The notes beneath the pieces were generated by a model that saw only the letters and a list, made by a program, of their open reading frames with translations, was not told where the DNA came from and did no database searches. DNA of 64,000 nt from Brevibacterium picturae. GTDB lineage: Bacteria; Actinomycetota; Actinomycetes; Actinomycetales; Brevibacteriaceae. The DNA is taken from the NCBI RefSeq assembly GCF_900105045.1, contig NZ_LT629739.1, forward strand, positions 1,054,001 through 1,118,000. Direction: 5' to 3'. Below, one piece after another: positions 1 through 9,650 of the stretch. The position numbers and the translations under genes were made by a program. Each line of letters opens with the position of its first letter. The first letter of the stretch is position 1.

Positions 1-402
1 CTCGAGATCTGGCAACCGGACGAGAACGGTGCCGTCTCCCGAAATTCGGGCTCGCTGCGCCGCGACGGCTTCACGTTCACCGGCTTCGGCCGCAACGAGG
101 TCGACCCTCAGGGACGATTCGTCTTCTCGACTCTCAATCCCGGCCCCACCGAGGCGGGCAAGGCACCGTTCATCAGCGTCGTCGTCTTCGCTCGTGGACT
201 GTTGAACAGGCTCTTCACCAGGATCTATCTCCCCGAGGACGCCGCCGCGCTGGCTGCCGATCCGCTGCTGTCCTCTCTTGAGCCGGCCGAGCGAGATCGT
301 CTTATTGCCACTCGTGAGGCTGACGGATCACTGCGTTTCGACATACGGTTGCAGGGTGAGGAAGAAACACCGTTCCTGCGGTTCCCCAGCCACGAAGACT
401 GA
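1..402 (+). CDS. pcaG: protocatechuate 3,4-dioxygenase alpha subunit, C-terminal part
   Basis: The reading frame is open from base 1 to a stop at 402, so the 5' end lies outside the window; 133 residues remain. They show the intradiol-dioxygenase core strand region (LEIWQPDENG, then GFGRNEVDPQGRFVFSTLNPG) and the tail seen in PcaG, including FARGLLNRLFTRIYLPED. With PcaH it forms the ring-cleaving non-haem Fe(III) enzyme that converts protocatechuate to 3-carboxy-cis,cis-muconate. The alpha subunit mainly shapes the active site while the iron ligands sit on PcaH. pcaB and pcaDC follow in the same direction, which supports the assignment. Confidence 0.88.
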   Translation, partial: LEIWQPDENGAVSRNSGSLRRDGFTFTGFGRNEVDPQGRFVFSTLNPGPTEAGKAPFISVVVFARGLLNRLFTRIYLPEDAAALAADPLLSSLEPAERDRLIATREADGSLRFDIRLQGEEETPFLRFPSHED

Positions 403-482
403 GGACGTTCCTCGGTCACGCAGACTGAGGAGAGCCGCACAGAATACTCAACCGTGTTTGCCGCGATAAGAGAGGACACACA

Positions 483-1910
483 ATGACTGACACCGTTGCC
501 CATACGCGTCTCCTCTTCGCCCCGGGCGATCTGCGAGGTGCCGAGGCCATCGACGATGTCGCCCTTGTGTCCGCACTCGGCGACGTGGAATCGGCCTGGA
601 TCAACGCTCAGGCACATGCCGGGCTGATCTCCGCCGACTCCCGCGCCGAGGCGGTGGCCGGGATCGAAGCCACCACCCGATCGCTGCTGGCCGACTCCGC
701 AGAACTGGAAACGCTCGCCGCAGACGCCGAATCCGGCGGCAACCCGGTCATCCCCTTCCTCGCAGCCGTCCGATCACGCCTCAGCCACGACGCTTCACGC
801 GCCCTGCACAAGGGTCTGACCAGCCAGGACGTCATGGATTCAGCGCTCGGGCTGCTCATGGCGCGAGTCGCTCGCCAAACGCATGCGCGCCTCGACGTCA
901 TCTGCGAGCTGCTCGTCGGACTCTCCGACGCCCACGCCGACACCGTGTGCCTGGCCCGCACGTTGACCCAACCGGCACTGCCGACGACCTTCGGGCTCAA
1001 GGCTGCTGCCTGGGCCGCGGAGGTCCAGGAAGTCCAGAGCCTCACCCCACGCATCGACTACGTGCAGATCGGCGGCGCCGCCGGGACTCGGGCCGCGATC
1101 CGCGAGTTCGCCGGACCTCAGACCGACGCTCTGCTCCGGCAGTTCCATGTGCAGCTGCGCGGTCCCGACGCCGCGCTCACCAGCGTCCCCGTGCCCTGGC
1201 ACACCGACCGTGTCCGAGTTCTCAACTGGGCCTCCCACCTCACCCAATGCGTGACCGTTGGGGCTTCCATCGCGCGTGACGTGCTCATCGGCACCCGCCC
1301 CGAGGTCGGCGAACTGAGTCTGGCGGCGACCGGCGGGTCCTCCGCGATGCCGCAGAAGGTCAACCCCACCTCGGCGGTCCTCCTCCACCGCAACGGCATG
1401 CGCGCTCCCGGCCTCATGGCAACACTGACCTCGACCGCCGCCGAGGCGATCGAAGAACGCTCCGACGGCGCCTGGCACGCCGAATGGCCGGCCCTGTCCG
1501 AGCTCATGGGCCTGGCCGTGTCCTCGCTGATCATGCTCCAGACGATGGGCGAGGGCCTGAGCGTCAACCCCGAAGCGATGCGAACCAACGTCGAGACTGC
1601 CAGCCCCGGGATCTTTGCCGAGCGGCTCACCATCGCCTTCGGAGACCGCCTGGCGAAGGCCGAGATCCAGGAAATCATCGCCGGCGGCGGTGATCCTGTG
1701 GCCGCACTCAAAGCGGCACTGGAGAAGCACCCTGCCACCCAGGACGAGACGAGCAACGAGGGCAACCCAGCTGAGGTCGACCTCGACGGCTTCTTCTCCC
1801 CGGAGAACTACCTCGGTGATGCCGAGGACATCCGCCAGACCATCGTTGACACCATCAACGGACCCGAGCCCGTGTCCCCGGGCCTCCTCCCCTTCGCCTC
1901 GAGAAAGTGA
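483..1910 (+). CDS. pcaB: 3-carboxy-cis,cis-muconate cycloisomerase
   Basis: This 475-residue protein belongs to the fumarase/aspartase superfamily and catalyses lactonisation of carboxymuconate to 4-carboxymuconolactone. The superfamily signature GGSSAMPQKVNP lies at residues 284-295, with the flexible catalytic-loop serine inside it. An earlier conserved region reads TSQDVMDSA. Length is normal for bacterial PcaB. The ATG at 483 follows a purine-rich AGAGAGGACACACA leader. It sits 80 bp after pcaG and only 6 bp before pcaDC, so the genes are most likely one transcript. No damage is visible. Confidence 0.92.
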   Translation: MTDTVAHTRLLFAPGDLRGAEAIDDVALVSALGDVESAWINAQAHAGLISADSRAEAVAGIEATTRSLLADSAELETLAADAESGGNPVIPFLAAVRSRLSHDASRALHKGLTSQDVMDSALGLLMARVARQTHARLDVICELLVGLSDAHADTVCLARTLTQPALPTTFGLKAAAWAAEVQEVQSLTPRIDYVQIGGAAGTRAAIREFAGPQTDALLRQFHVQLRGPDAALTSVPVPWHTDRVRVLNWASHLTQCVTVGASIARDVLIGTRPEVGELSLAATGGSSAMPQKVNPTSAVLLHRNGMRAPGLMATLTSTAAEAIEERSDGAWHAEWPALSELMGLAVSSLIMLQTMGEGLSVNPEAMRTNVETASPGIFAERLTIAFGDRLAKAEIQEIIAGGGDPVAALKAALEKHPATQDETSNEGNPAEVDLDGFFSPENYLGDAEDIRQTIVDTINGPEPVSPGLLPFASRK

Positions 1911-1916
1911 CCTGAC

Positions 1917-3227
1917 GTGGAACTCACCGCAACCGTCCTCACCGCACCGACCACCCCTGCCGCCGCGAATCCGCGCATCCTCGTCGTCCTGCCCTCTTTG
2001 GGCACCTCGGTGGGCGCGCTGTGGCAGTCCGCCGCCACGCACCTGGGCGGTGTGGACCCGGAGACGACGGTCATCGGCATCGACCTGCCCGGCCACGGTC
2101 GTTCTGCTCCGGTCGACGTCCCCGCGGGGACGCCTGCAGTTCCCAAGTTGACGATGGACGACCTCGCCGAGGCGGTGCTGGCCACCATCGACCGTGTGCT
2201 TCCCGACGTTGCCGGCTCCACCGACACAGGCGACCTCCGGATCAGTCTGGCCGGTGACTCGATCGGTGGCGCGATCGCCCTGCAGCTGGCGCTCGACCAC
2301 GGTGACCGCTTCGACCGCGCCGCCGTGTTCTGCACCGGCGCGAAGATCGGTGAGGCCAGCGGCTGGGAGGAACGCGCTGAGGTCGTCGCGACCTCGGGCA
2401 CGCCCACACAGGTCATCGGCTCGGCCCAGCGCTGGTTCGGTGAGGGCTTCATGACTCGCGAACCAGAGGCCTCGTCCGCACTGCTGCATTCCCTGCAGGA
2501 CGCCGACCGGTTCTCCTACGCAGCACTGTGTCACGCGCTGGCCTCCTTCGACGTCCGCTCGCGCCTGTCGGAGATCGCCATCCCCATCCTCGCCGTTGCC
2601 GGCTCCGAAGATCGGCCGACCCCGCCGACCAAGCTCGCGGAGATCGCCAACGGCATCACGGGTGCCCTCCTCGAAGTCATCGAAGGTGCCGCCCACCTCG
2701 TTCCTGCCGAGGCACCGGCAGTCACTGCGGGCCTGCTGAACGACTTCATGACCGGAAACGCTGCGGGCGGAAACAGCACGGGCGCGCAGAACTCGGAGGC
2801 CGCCTCGGCGGATCTGCCCACCGCTTCAGGCCCACGCGAGGCCAGCCGCGACGAGGTCCGCGAGGCGGGAATGACCGTGCGTCGGCAGGTTCTCTCCGAC
2901 GCCCACGTCGACCGGGCGAATGCGAAGGTCGATGACTTCACGGCCGACTTCCAGGACCTCATCACCCGCTACGCCTGGGGCGAGATCTGGACCCGCCCGG
3001 GACTTGAGAAGCGCATGCGCTCGGCGATCACGCTGACCGCGATGATCGCCGGCGGCCATGAGGCCGAGCTCGCTATGCACGTCAAGGCCGCCGTGCGCAA
3101 CGGCCTGAGCCGCGATGAGATCAAGGAAGTCCTGCTCCAGTCCGCCATCTATTGCTCGGTGCCCAGTGCCAACACCGCGTTCTCCGTGGCCTCGCAGGCG
3201 TTGGCCGAGATTGACGATGAGGGCTGA
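1917..3227 (+). CDS. pcaL: fused 3-oxoadipate enol-lactonase / 4-carboxymuconolactone decarboxylase
   Basis: This 436-residue two-domain enzyme performs the next two steps of the protocatechuate pathway. Residues 1 to about 275 are an alpha/beta-hydrolase with the nucleophile elbow GDSIGG (Ser115) and the LPGHGRS loop, which is the PcaD lactonase. After a Ser/Ala-rich linker, residues from about 305 are the PcaC decarboxylase, recognisable by WTRPGLEKRMRSAITLT and GGHEAELAMH. Fused pcaDC (pcaL) genes are known from actinomycetes. The GTG start at 1917 is chosen because it lies 6 bp after the pcaB stop. The protein ends SQALAEIDDEG. Confidence 0.92.
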   Translation: MELTATVLTAPTTPAAANPRILVVLPSLGTSVGALWQSAATHLGGVDPETTVIGIDLPGHGRSAPVDVPAGTPAVPKLTMDDLAEAVLATIDRVLPDVAGSTDTGDLRISLAGDSIGGAIALQLALDHGDRFDRAAVFCTGAKIGEASGWEERAEVVATSGTPTQVIGSAQRWFGEGFMTREPEASSALLHSLQDADRFSYAALCHALASFDVRSRLSEIAIPILAVAGSEDRPTPPTKLAEIANGITGALLEVIEGAAHLVPAEAPAVTAGLLNDFMTGNAAGGNSTGAQNSEAASADLPTASGPREASRDEVREAGMTVRRQVLSDAHVDRANAKVDDFTADFQDLITRYAWGEIWTRPGLEKRMRSAITLTAMIAGGHEAELAMHVKAAVRNGLSRDEIKEVLLQSAIYCSVPSANTAFSVASQALAEIDDEG

Positions 3228-3385
3228 GACGCCGGCGCTGTTCGAATCGTCACATTGCGTCTGTGGGGCTGTCGGTGGCCGACGATGGGCAATAGGCTTG
3301 TTCGGTTGCGGCGCATAGCCCGGTCGCGTCTGCGACCTCGGGCGCCGCGGCTGTTCGATCCACCCACTTCGTCCGAAGGGACTCC

Positions 3386-4588
3386 ATGAGCGACGCTCCG
3401 GTGCCACGCCGAGTCTACAAATTCGCCGTCTTCGCCCTGGCGATCGGCGCATTCGCGATCGGCGTGACCGAGTTCGCCACCATGGGTCTGCTGCCCCACA
3501 TCGCCCGCGAGCTCGACATCACCGTGCCCCAGGCGGGCCACGCCGTGTCCTTCTACGCGATCGGCGTCGTCGTGGGAGCACCGCTGATCACCACCATCGC
3601 CGCGCACATGGATCGCAAGAGCCTGCTGCTGGGCCTGATGGGACTCTTCGCCCTCGGCAACGTCGCCTCGATGTTCGCTCCCGACGCCACCCTGTTCAAC
3701 ATCGCCCGCTTCGCCAGCGGACTCCCCCACGGTGCCTTTCTGGGCATCGGCGCGATCGTCGCCTCCTCGCTCGTGCCCCCGAACCGCCGCGGGCGAGCCA
3801 TGGCACGCGTCATGCTGGGCCTGACGATCGCGAACATCGTCGGCGTCCCCATCGCCACGGCGCTGGGCAACATGTTCGGCTGGCGCAGTGCCTACGCGCT
3901 GGTCGCCGCACTCGGCATCCTCTGCGTCATCATGGTCGCCGTCGCTGTGCCCCGCGTGAAGCTCGGCGGCGTTCCCTCGGCTCGCGGTGAGATGAAGGCA
4001 CTGGCCAGGCCGCAGATCATTCTCACACTGCTCGCGGGCTCCGTGGGCTTCGGCGGCATGTTCGCCGTCTACACCTACATCACCCCGACCATGACCGAGG
4101 TCGCCGGTGTCCCCGAAGTCGCGATCCCCTGGGTGCTGGCCGTCTACGGCCTCGGAATGACCGCCGGCTCGCTCATCGCCGGTCCACTCGTCGACAAATC
4201 CATCGAACGCTCGGGCATCGGCGGCATGATCCTCTCCGCCATCGTGCTCTCCGCCTTCGGCGCCTTCACCCACATCGCTGCCGTCGCCATCATCGCGCTC
4301 TTCCTCATCGGCATCGCCGGCTCGATGATCACCACCGCCCTGCAGATGCGTCTGCTGCGTGACTCCCACGACGCCCCGAGCCTGTCGGCGGCCATGAACC
4401 ACGCCGCGTTCAACCTCGCCAACGCCCTCGGCGCCTGGCTCGGCGGCATCGTCATCACCGCAGGTCTGGGCTTCCGTGCCCCGGCCTGGGTGGGCGTCGG
4501 CCTGTGCCTGGCCGGCCTCATCGTCCTCATCATCGCAATCGCCTTCCGCCGAGGCAGCACCGCGAACCGCTCGACCGTTGAGGTCTGA
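3386..4588 (+). CDS. MFS transporter, DHA1-like
   Basis: The 400-residue protein has about twelve hydrophobic segments. Its N-terminal signature GVTEFATMGLLPHIA resembles AraJ/YdhP/NepI-type DHA1 proton-coupled efflux carriers, and there is a motif-A-like loop after the second segment (AAHMDRKS). The ATG at 3386 follows GAAGGGACTCC, a reasonable ribosome site. It lies 158 bp after pcaDC in the same direction; whether it moves an aromatic compound cannot be seen from sequence. The substrate is unknown. Confidence 0.8.
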   Translation: MSDAPVPRRVYKFAVFALAIGAFAIGVTEFATMGLLPHIARELDITVPQAGHAVSFYAIGVVVGAPLITTIAAHMDRKSLLLGLMGLFALGNVASMFAPDATLFNIARFASGLPHGAFLGIGAIVASSLVPPNRRGRAMARVMLGLTIANIVGVPIATALGNMFGWRSAYALVAALGILCVIMVAVAVPRVKLGGVPSARGEMKALARPQIILTLLAGSVGFGGMFAVYTYITPTMTEVAGVPEVAIPWVLAVYGLGMTAGSLIAGPLVDKSIERSGIGGMILSAIVLSAFGAFTHIAAVAIIALFLIGIAGSMITTALQMRLLRDSHDAPSLSAAMNHAAFNLANALGAWLGGIVITAGLGFRAPAWVGVGLCLAGLIVLIIAIAFRRGSTANRSTVEV

Positions 4589-4814
4589 GGACGGCGGGGC
4601 TTGGCATCTGAGTCGTGCCGCGACTTGGGGACTGAGTCGTGCAGATCACTCGGACGTACAAGTAATCTCAACTTCTGATACCTTCGGGTCGCACTGCGTG
4701 AGACAGGAGTAGTGTCGTACGGTCGTCGTTCACCCTGTGTCCGGCGACTTTCATCTGACACGAGCACCATCCGCCCGTGCCTTCGTATCTCATCAACAGC
4801 GGAGCACAAAGAAA

Positions 4815-6257
4815 ATGTCCACCGATACACAGCCGGGCTCCCCGAACTCGCAGCCCGGATCCGAAACCGACGCCGATGTCATCGCGGCGACTCGGAAGAA
4901 CAACACCCGGGGCAAGGTTCTCACCGCCTCGATGGTCGGCACCACGATCGAATTCTTCGACTTCTATGCCTATGCGACAGCCTCCTCGCTGGTGTTCCCG
5001 GCCCTCTTCTTCCCCCACCAGACCTCGACGACTCAGCTGCTGAGCTCCTTCGCGATCTTCGGCGTCGCCTTCGTCGCCCGCCCCCTCGGCTCGATCATCT
5101 TCGGCCACTTCGGTGACCGCATCGGCCGGAAGAAGACGCTCATCGCATCGCTGCTCATCATGGGCATCGGCACCTTCCTCATCGGCCTCCTCCCGACTGC
5201 GACCACACCGGGCTGGATCGTCCTGGCCCCGCTGTTCCTCGTCCTCCTGCGCTTCTGCCAGGGTGTGGGCCTCGGCGGCGAATGGTCGGGGGCGGCGCTG
5301 CTGGCCACCGAGAACGCGCCGAAGGGCAAACGCGCCATCTGGGGGACCTTCCCGCAGCTGGGCGCACCGGTCGGCTTCATCATCGCCAATCTGCTCTTCG
5401 TCGGACTCAATGCCTGGACCTCCCCCGAGGCGTTCCTCGCCTGGGGCTGGCGCGTGCCCTTCCTGCTCTCGGCGCTGCTGGTGGCCGTCGGCCTCTACGT
5501 TCGCATGTCGCTCATGGAGACTCCTGCGTTCCAGCTGGTCGCCCAGAAGCAGCAGATCTCGAAGGCCCCGATCGGCCGCGTGTTCAGGTCGAGCTGGAAG
5601 CCGCTGATCCTCGGCACCTTCATCATGTTCGCGACCTACGTGATCTTCTACTTCATGACCGCGTTCACCCTCACCTACGGCACGTCCCCGGCCACCACTG
5701 GGCAGGCGCAGGCCGCCGCCGAGGCTGCCGGCACGACCTTCGATCCCACCGGGTTTGTCGCGGGGCTCGGCTACTCGAAGAACGAGTTCCTCACCTATCT
5801 CATCATCGGCGTCGTGTTCTTCGGCATCTTCACCGTGGTCTCCGGACCTCTCGCGGAGAAGCTGGGCCGCAGGAAGATGCTCATGGGAGTGACGATCCTC
5901 ATCGCCGCCTACGGCATCGTCGTCAATACCCTGTTCAACGCCGGAACAGTAGGCGTCATCATCGCCCTGATCATCGGATTCATCCTCATGGGGCTGACGT
6001 TCGGTCCGATGGCCGCGTACCTGCCCGAGCTGTTCCCCGCCAATGTCCGCTACACCGGATCGGCGGTGTCGTACAACATGTCCAGCGTCATCGGCGCGGG
6101 TCCGGCACCGTTCGCCATGGTGGCTCTGTGGCAGGCCGAGGGCGGAACGATCTTCTACTGCGGTCTCTACATCATCGGCGCGGCGATCCTCACGTTCATC
6201 GCACTGTTCCTGGCCAAGGACACCTCACAGCTTGATCTCGAGGATCAGCTGAGCTGA
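4815..6257 (+). CDS. MFS transporter, metabolite:H+ symporter (MHS) type
   Basis: The N-terminus GTTIEFFDFYAYATAS and the motif-A loop FGHFGDRIGRKK are typical of the MHS family that includes ProP and ShiA. The frame is open further upstream to a GTG at 4737, but that part is hydrophilic and unlike the family; the ATG at 4815, preceded by GGAG and AAAG, gives a 480-residue protein of usual length. Two short copies of CTGAGTCGTGC occur upstream (4608 and 4632). Position after the pca genes makes an organic acid or aromatic acid a plausible substrate, but this is inference. Confidence 0.82.
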   Translation: MSTDTQPGSPNSQPGSETDADVIAATRKNNTRGKVLTASMVGTTIEFFDFYAYATASSLVFPALFFPHQTSTTQLLSSFAIFGVAFVARPLGSIIFGHFGDRIGRKKTLIASLLIMGIGTFLIGLLPTATTPGWIVLAPLFLVLLRFCQGVGLGGEWSGAALLATENAPKGKRAIWGTFPQLGAPVGFIIANLLFVGLNAWTSPEAFLAWGWRVPFLLSALLVAVGLYVRMSLMETPAFQLVAQKQQISKAPIGRVFRSSWKPLILGTFIMFATYVIFYFMTAFTLTYGTSPATTGQAQAAAEAAGTTFDPTGFVAGLGYSKNEFLTYLIIGVVFFGIFTVVSGPLAEKLGRRKMLMGVTILIAAYGIVVNTLFNAGTVGVIIALIIGFILMGLTFGPMAAYLPELFPANVRYTGSAVSYNMSSVIGAGPAPFAMVALWQAEGGTIFYCGLYIIGAAILTFIALFLAKDTSQLDLEDQLS

Positions 6258-6363
6258 GGCAGCGGACGTCTCGATCCTCGGGCCCCTGGCTCCCCAGCCA
6301 CGGCGTGCCCTAGGATCGAGACGAGAACAATCGGCCCAGACAATCGGCCCGGAGAGGACGACC

Positions 6364-6834
6364 GTGGCGCTTCCGCCGCAGCTGCAGCCCTTGATCGGCA
6401 CCTGGCGGGGCCCCGGATCGGGCCACTACCCCACGATCGACCCCTTCAGCTACACCGAAGAACTGGTCTTCAGCGAGGTCGCCAAACCCTTCCTGGTCTA
6501 TCAGCAGCGAACCTGGTCGCCCGAGGGCCAGCCCATGCACATGGAGACGGGATTCCTGCGCAGCCCCACTCCTTCGACCGTGGAGTTCGTTCTGGCCCAA
6601 CCGACCGGGCACGCCGAACTGGCCGAAGGCACCCTGACTTCAACTGAGGACGAGCTGCTCCTCGAGCTGGCGTCGCCGCAGGTCCTCGTGGCCACCTCGG
6701 CGAAATCAGTCCAGGCAACCGCTCGAACCTACCGACTGACGAAGAATCAGATGTCGGTCGACTTCTCCATGGCCGCCGTCGGTGAGGCTATGACTCACCA
6801 CCTCCATTCGGACCTGCACAGAGCAGATACCTGA
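6364..6834 (+). CDS. nitrobindin-like FABP-fold haem-binding protein (DUF1794)
   Basis: A 156-residue cytoplasmic protein starting at GTG 6364 after GGAGAGGACGACC. The N-terminal motif GTWRGPGSGHYPTI is the hallmark of nitrobindins (THAP4 C-terminal-like ten-strand beta barrels). The C-terminal MTHHLHSDLHR contains the His expected to bind haem iron. Further family features are KPFLVYQQRTW and METGFLR. Family members bind ferric haem and isomerise peroxynitrite. The gene appears monocistronic between the MFS gene and the ABC importer. Confidence 0.85.
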   Translation: MALPPQLQPLIGTWRGPGSGHYPTIDPFSYTEELVFSEVAKPFLVYQQRTWSPEGQPMHMETGFLRSPTPSTVEFVLAQPTGHAELAEGTLTSTEDELLLELASPQVLVATSAKSVQATARTYRLTKNQMSVDFSMAAVGEAMTHHLHSDLHRADT

Positions 6835-6962
6835 AGACGGCGCCGGCCCCGGCTGCCACCGGAACGGGACTTCAACACTACGATTTGGCAACGACCGCCT
6901 CGGCGGGGCCGAGTTGGTCATAAGTGTGATCCAGGGCACGGTACGCTTCTTTCCAGACGTCG

Positions 6963-7010
6963 TTCAGACTTTGGTCTGAAGCGACACCTGTTTTGTGACA
7001 TTGATGTCAC
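6963..7010. promoter_or_regulatory. two palindromes upstream of the amino-acid ABC operon (candidate operators)
   Basis: TTCAGAC-TTTG-GTCTGAA occupies 6963-6980 and GTGACAT-TG-ATGTCAC occupies 6995-7010. Both have perfect 7-bp arms and lie 17-64 bp before the lipoprotein ATG. They are typical in size and placement for repressor or activator sites. The regulator is not identifiable here. Confidence 0.45.
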
Positions 7011-7026
7011 CGACACTTCTGGAGGA

Positions 7027-7824
7027 ATGATGAAACGACGCCTGACCCTGGCCACAGTGGCCGCCGGCGCCATGCTCGCCCTGTCCGCATGCGGTGGAGG
7101 CGGCGAAGAAGCCGCGGCCACAGCCGAAGGCGGAGTCCCCGTCGTCGAAGAAGGCAAGCTGACGACCTGCACCCACCTGTCCTACCAGCCGTTCCAGTTC
7201 GAGAAGGACGACGAGGTCGTCGGTTTCGACGTCGACGTCGTCGACGCTGTGGCGAAGAAGCTCGGCGTCGAGCAGAAGATCGTCAACACCCCCTTCGAAA
7301 CCATCACCACCGGCGCCGCCTTCAATCAGGGCCAGTGCGATGTCGCAGCGGCTGCCATGACGATCACGCCTGAGCGACAGGAAGCCATCGACTTCTCCGA
7401 ACCCTACTTCGCAGCGAACCAGGCGATCCTGACCAAGGACGACAAGACCGCGAAGGATGCCGACGCTCTCAAGGGCTTCAAGGTCGCGGCTCAGGCCGGA
7501 ACGACGGGCCTCGCCTATGCGACGGAGAACTTCAAGGATGCCGAGGTCATCACCTACGAAGATCTGCCCCTGTCCCTCCAAGCGCTGAAGAACGGCCAGG
7601 CCGACGCGGTCATCAATGACAACGGCGTCCTCTACGACTATGCCGCAACCAACGACGGCTTCGCGGTCGGCTTCGACATCGACACCGGAGAGCACTACGG
7701 CATCGGTTTCAAAAAGGGCAACACCGAGATGAAGAAGGCCGTCGACGAGACCATCAAGGAAATCAAGGACAACGGCGAGTACGACAAGATCTACGAAAAG
7801 TGGTTCGGCGACGCCCCCAAGTGA
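7027..7824 (+). CDS. polar amino-acid ABC transporter substrate-binding lipoprotein
   Basis: The 265-residue precursor starts MMKRRLTLATVAAGAMLALSAC, a lipoprotein signal with lipobox LSAC and lipidated Cys22. The mature part is a family-3 solute-binding protein: FDVDVVDAVAKKLG, then the TITPERQEAIDFSEPYF block that defines the group. It would sit on the outer membrane face and deliver a polar amino acid to the permease. GGAGGA immediately precedes the ATG, so the second ATG at 7030 may be the one used. The genes downstream form a complete importer. Confidence 0.92.
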   Translation: MMKRRLTLATVAAGAMLALSACGGGGEEAAATAEGGVPVVEEGKLTTCTHLSYQPFQFEKDDEVVGFDVDVVDAVAKKLGVEQKIVNTPFETITTGAAFNQGQCDVAAAAMTITPERQEAIDFSEPYFAANQAILTKDDKTAKDADALKGFKVAAQAGTTGLAYATENFKDAEVITYEDLPLSLQALKNGQADAVINDNGVLYDYAATNDGFAVGFDIDTGEHYGIGFKKGNTEMKKAVDETIKEIKDNGEYDKIYEKWFGDAPK

Positions 7825-7831
7825 TCGCTGA

Positions 7832-7881
7832 CGAGAAGGCGGTCCGCCCCGGCACCTTCGCCGAGGCTGACCGCCTTCTCG
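7832..7881 (+). terminator. stem-loop between binding protein and permease genes (attenuator)
   Basis: A perfect 13-bp stem, CGAGAAGGCGGTC (7832-7844) and GACCGCCTTCTCG (7869-7881), lies 8 bp after the binding-protein stop. There is no T-tract. Its place inside the operon suggests partial termination or mRNA stabilisation, giving more binding protein than membrane components, a common arrangement in ABC importers. Confidence 0.65.
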
Positions 7882-7986
7882 CATGAGCATTCGGAGGAAC
7901 AAACACCTCCGAGACCGAATCGAAACGATCAGCACACGCGGATCGAGACCCAGCAGATCCGCAGACACAGTTGAAGGACGTCACCC

Positions 7987-8850
7987 ATGTCTCCCACACC
8001 TGCGACCGAGGACCGGGGCCCGACCGGCTCCGCAGCCTCCTTCCCCAAGAAGAAGATGAGCAGGCGCCAGAAAGCAAAACTCTCGCGCGGAATCCAATAC
8101 GGCATCCTCATCGTCATCGCCGTCGTCATCGCATTCGTCGCAGACTGGCCCACCCTCGTCGACACCTTCGGCCGCCTCGATGTCGCCATCGGAATGTTTC
8201 CCGATGTCATCACCAAGGCGCTGAAGAACACCATCGTCTTCACCTTCCTCGGGTTCGTCCTGGGCCTGGCCATGGCGATCATCCTCGCACTCATGCGCCT
8301 GTCCTCGATCGGCGTCTACCGGTGGCTGTCGTTCACCTATATCGAGTTCTTCCGCGGCCTGCCCGCCCTCGTTGTCTTCCTCGTCATGGGCTTCGGCCTC
8401 CCGGTCGCCTTCCCCGGTTTCGCACTGCCGCAGCTGATCACCATCATGATCGCCCTCGCCCTCGTCGGATCCGCCTATATGGCCGAGACCATCCGCGCGG
8501 GAATCCAAGCAGTACCGAAGGGCCAGGTCGAAGCTGCGCGATCGCTGGGCATGTCGTCGACTCGTGCGATGATCACGATCGTCCTGCCGCAGGCGATGCG
8601 CATCATCCTGCCTCCCCTGACCAATGAGCTCATCCTGCTCACCAAGGACTCCTCGCTGGCCTATATCCTCGGTTCCTCGGTCGACGGACGCGAGCTGGCC
8701 GCGCTGGCCCGAGCGGAGATCGTCAACACGGCCAACCTCACCCCGTTCATCGTCATCGCGGTCTGCTATCTCGTCATCACGATCCCGCTGTCGTATCTGT
8801 CCCGGGTGCTCGAACGCAAATACGGCTCCAGCGAGCCAGGAGGAAAGTAA
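7987..8850 (+). CDS. amino-acid ABC transporter permease
   Basis: A 287-residue membrane protein of the HisMQ/GlnP type. After a basic cytoplasmic N-terminus ([15 protein letters not shown]) there are hydrophobic segments and the ATPase-coupling EAA loop, seen as [25 protein letters not shown]. Start ATG 7987 follows GAAGGACGTCACCC. The TAA stop overlaps the ATPase ATG by one base, indicating translational coupling. A single permease gene is present, so it probably acts as a homodimer. Confidence 0.92.
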   Translation: MSPTPATEDRGPTGSAASFPKKKMSRRQKAKLSRGIQYGILIVIAVVIAFVADWPTLVDTFGRLDVAIGMFPDVITKALKNTIVFTFLGFVLGLAMAIILALMRLSSIGVYRWLSFTYIEFFRGLPALVVFLVMGFGLPVAFPGFALPQLITIMIALALVGSAYMAETIRAGIQAVPKGQVEAARSLGMSSTRAMITIVLPQAMRIILPPLTNELILLTKDSSLAYILGSSVDGRELAALARAEIVNTANLTPFIVIAVCYLVITIPLSYLSRVLERKYGSSEPGGK

Positions 8851-9605
8851 TGACTGCAACCAGGATCATCTCGATCAAGAACCTCAAGAAGAGCTTCGGC
8901 TCGAATCAGGTCCTGACCGACATCAACCTCGAGGTCGACAAGGGCGAGGTCGTCTGCGTCGTCGGGCCCTCCGGATCCGGCAAATCGACGATGCTGCGCT
9001 GCATCAACACGCTTGAGACCCCGACCGGCGGATCGATCGTCGTCGACGGAATGGACATGACGGACCTCGACCTCGATATCGATGCCGCCCGCACTCGCAT
9101 CGGCATGGTCTTCCAATCGTTCAACCTCTTCGGCCACCTCACCGTTCGGGAGAATCTCACTGTTGCCCAGCTCAAGGTGCTGGGGCGCTCGAAGGCCGAG
9201 GCCGACAAGGTCGCCGAGGCGAACCTGGCGAAGGTGGGTCTGTCCGAGAAGATCGAGGCCAAGCCCGCGTCACTGTCCGGCGGCCAGCAGCAGCGGGTAG
9301 CAATTGCAAGAGCCCTGAGCATGGACCCCGACGTCATGCTCTTCGACGAGCCTACCTCGGCCCTCGACCCCGAGACCGTCGGAGATGTCCTCCAAGTCAT
9401 GCGCAAACTCGCCGAGGCGGGCATGACGATGGTCGTCGTCACCCACGAAATGGAGTTCGCCCGGCAGGTCGCCGACCGCGTGCTCTTCATGGACGGCGGA
9501 TTCGTCGTCGAATCCGGACCTGCCAAGGAGGTCATCGGCAATCCGCAGGAGCCGCGCACGAAGGACTTCCTCGCCCGCGTGCTCAACCCTGGGCAGCTGG
9601 GATAG
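8850..9605 (+). CDS. amino-acid ABC transporter ATP-binding protein
   Basis: A 251-residue ABC ATPase with Walker [10 protein letters not shown] (39-47), Q-loop [12 protein letters not shown], signature [15 protein letters not shown], Walker [15 protein letters not shown] and H-loop VVTHEMEF. These are the features of the GlnQ/HisP subfamily that powers polar amino-acid uptake. It completes the importer with the two preceding genes and ends 46 bp before an unusual repeat structure. Confidence 0.93.
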   Translation: MTATRIISIKNLKKSFGSNQVLTDINLEVDKGEVVCVVGPSGSGKSTMLRCINTLETPTGGSIVVDGMDMTDLDLDIDAARTRIGMVFQSFNLFGHLTVRENLTVAQLKVLGRSKAEADKVAEANLAKVGLSEKIEAKPASLSGGQQQRVAIARALSMDPDVMLFDEPTSALDPETVGDVLQVMRKLAEAGMTMVVVTHEMEFARQVADRVLFMDGGFVVESGPAKEVIGNPQEPRTKDFLARVLNPGQLG

Positions 9606-9650
9606 CGCAGGCCGTTGGGACGGCGTCCGGGCCGGGTCGCCTGCCACCTG

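Noticed and set aside
840..2696. Long 618-codon open frame on the minus strand across pcaB and pcaDC
   Set aside because: Rich in Gly, Arg and Asp runs typical of antisense frames in high-GC genes; both plus-strand genes there have clear family motifs.
5282..6235. 317-codon plus-strand frame within the MHS transporter
   Set aside because: Arg/His-rich shadow frame of the transporter with no recognisable domain.
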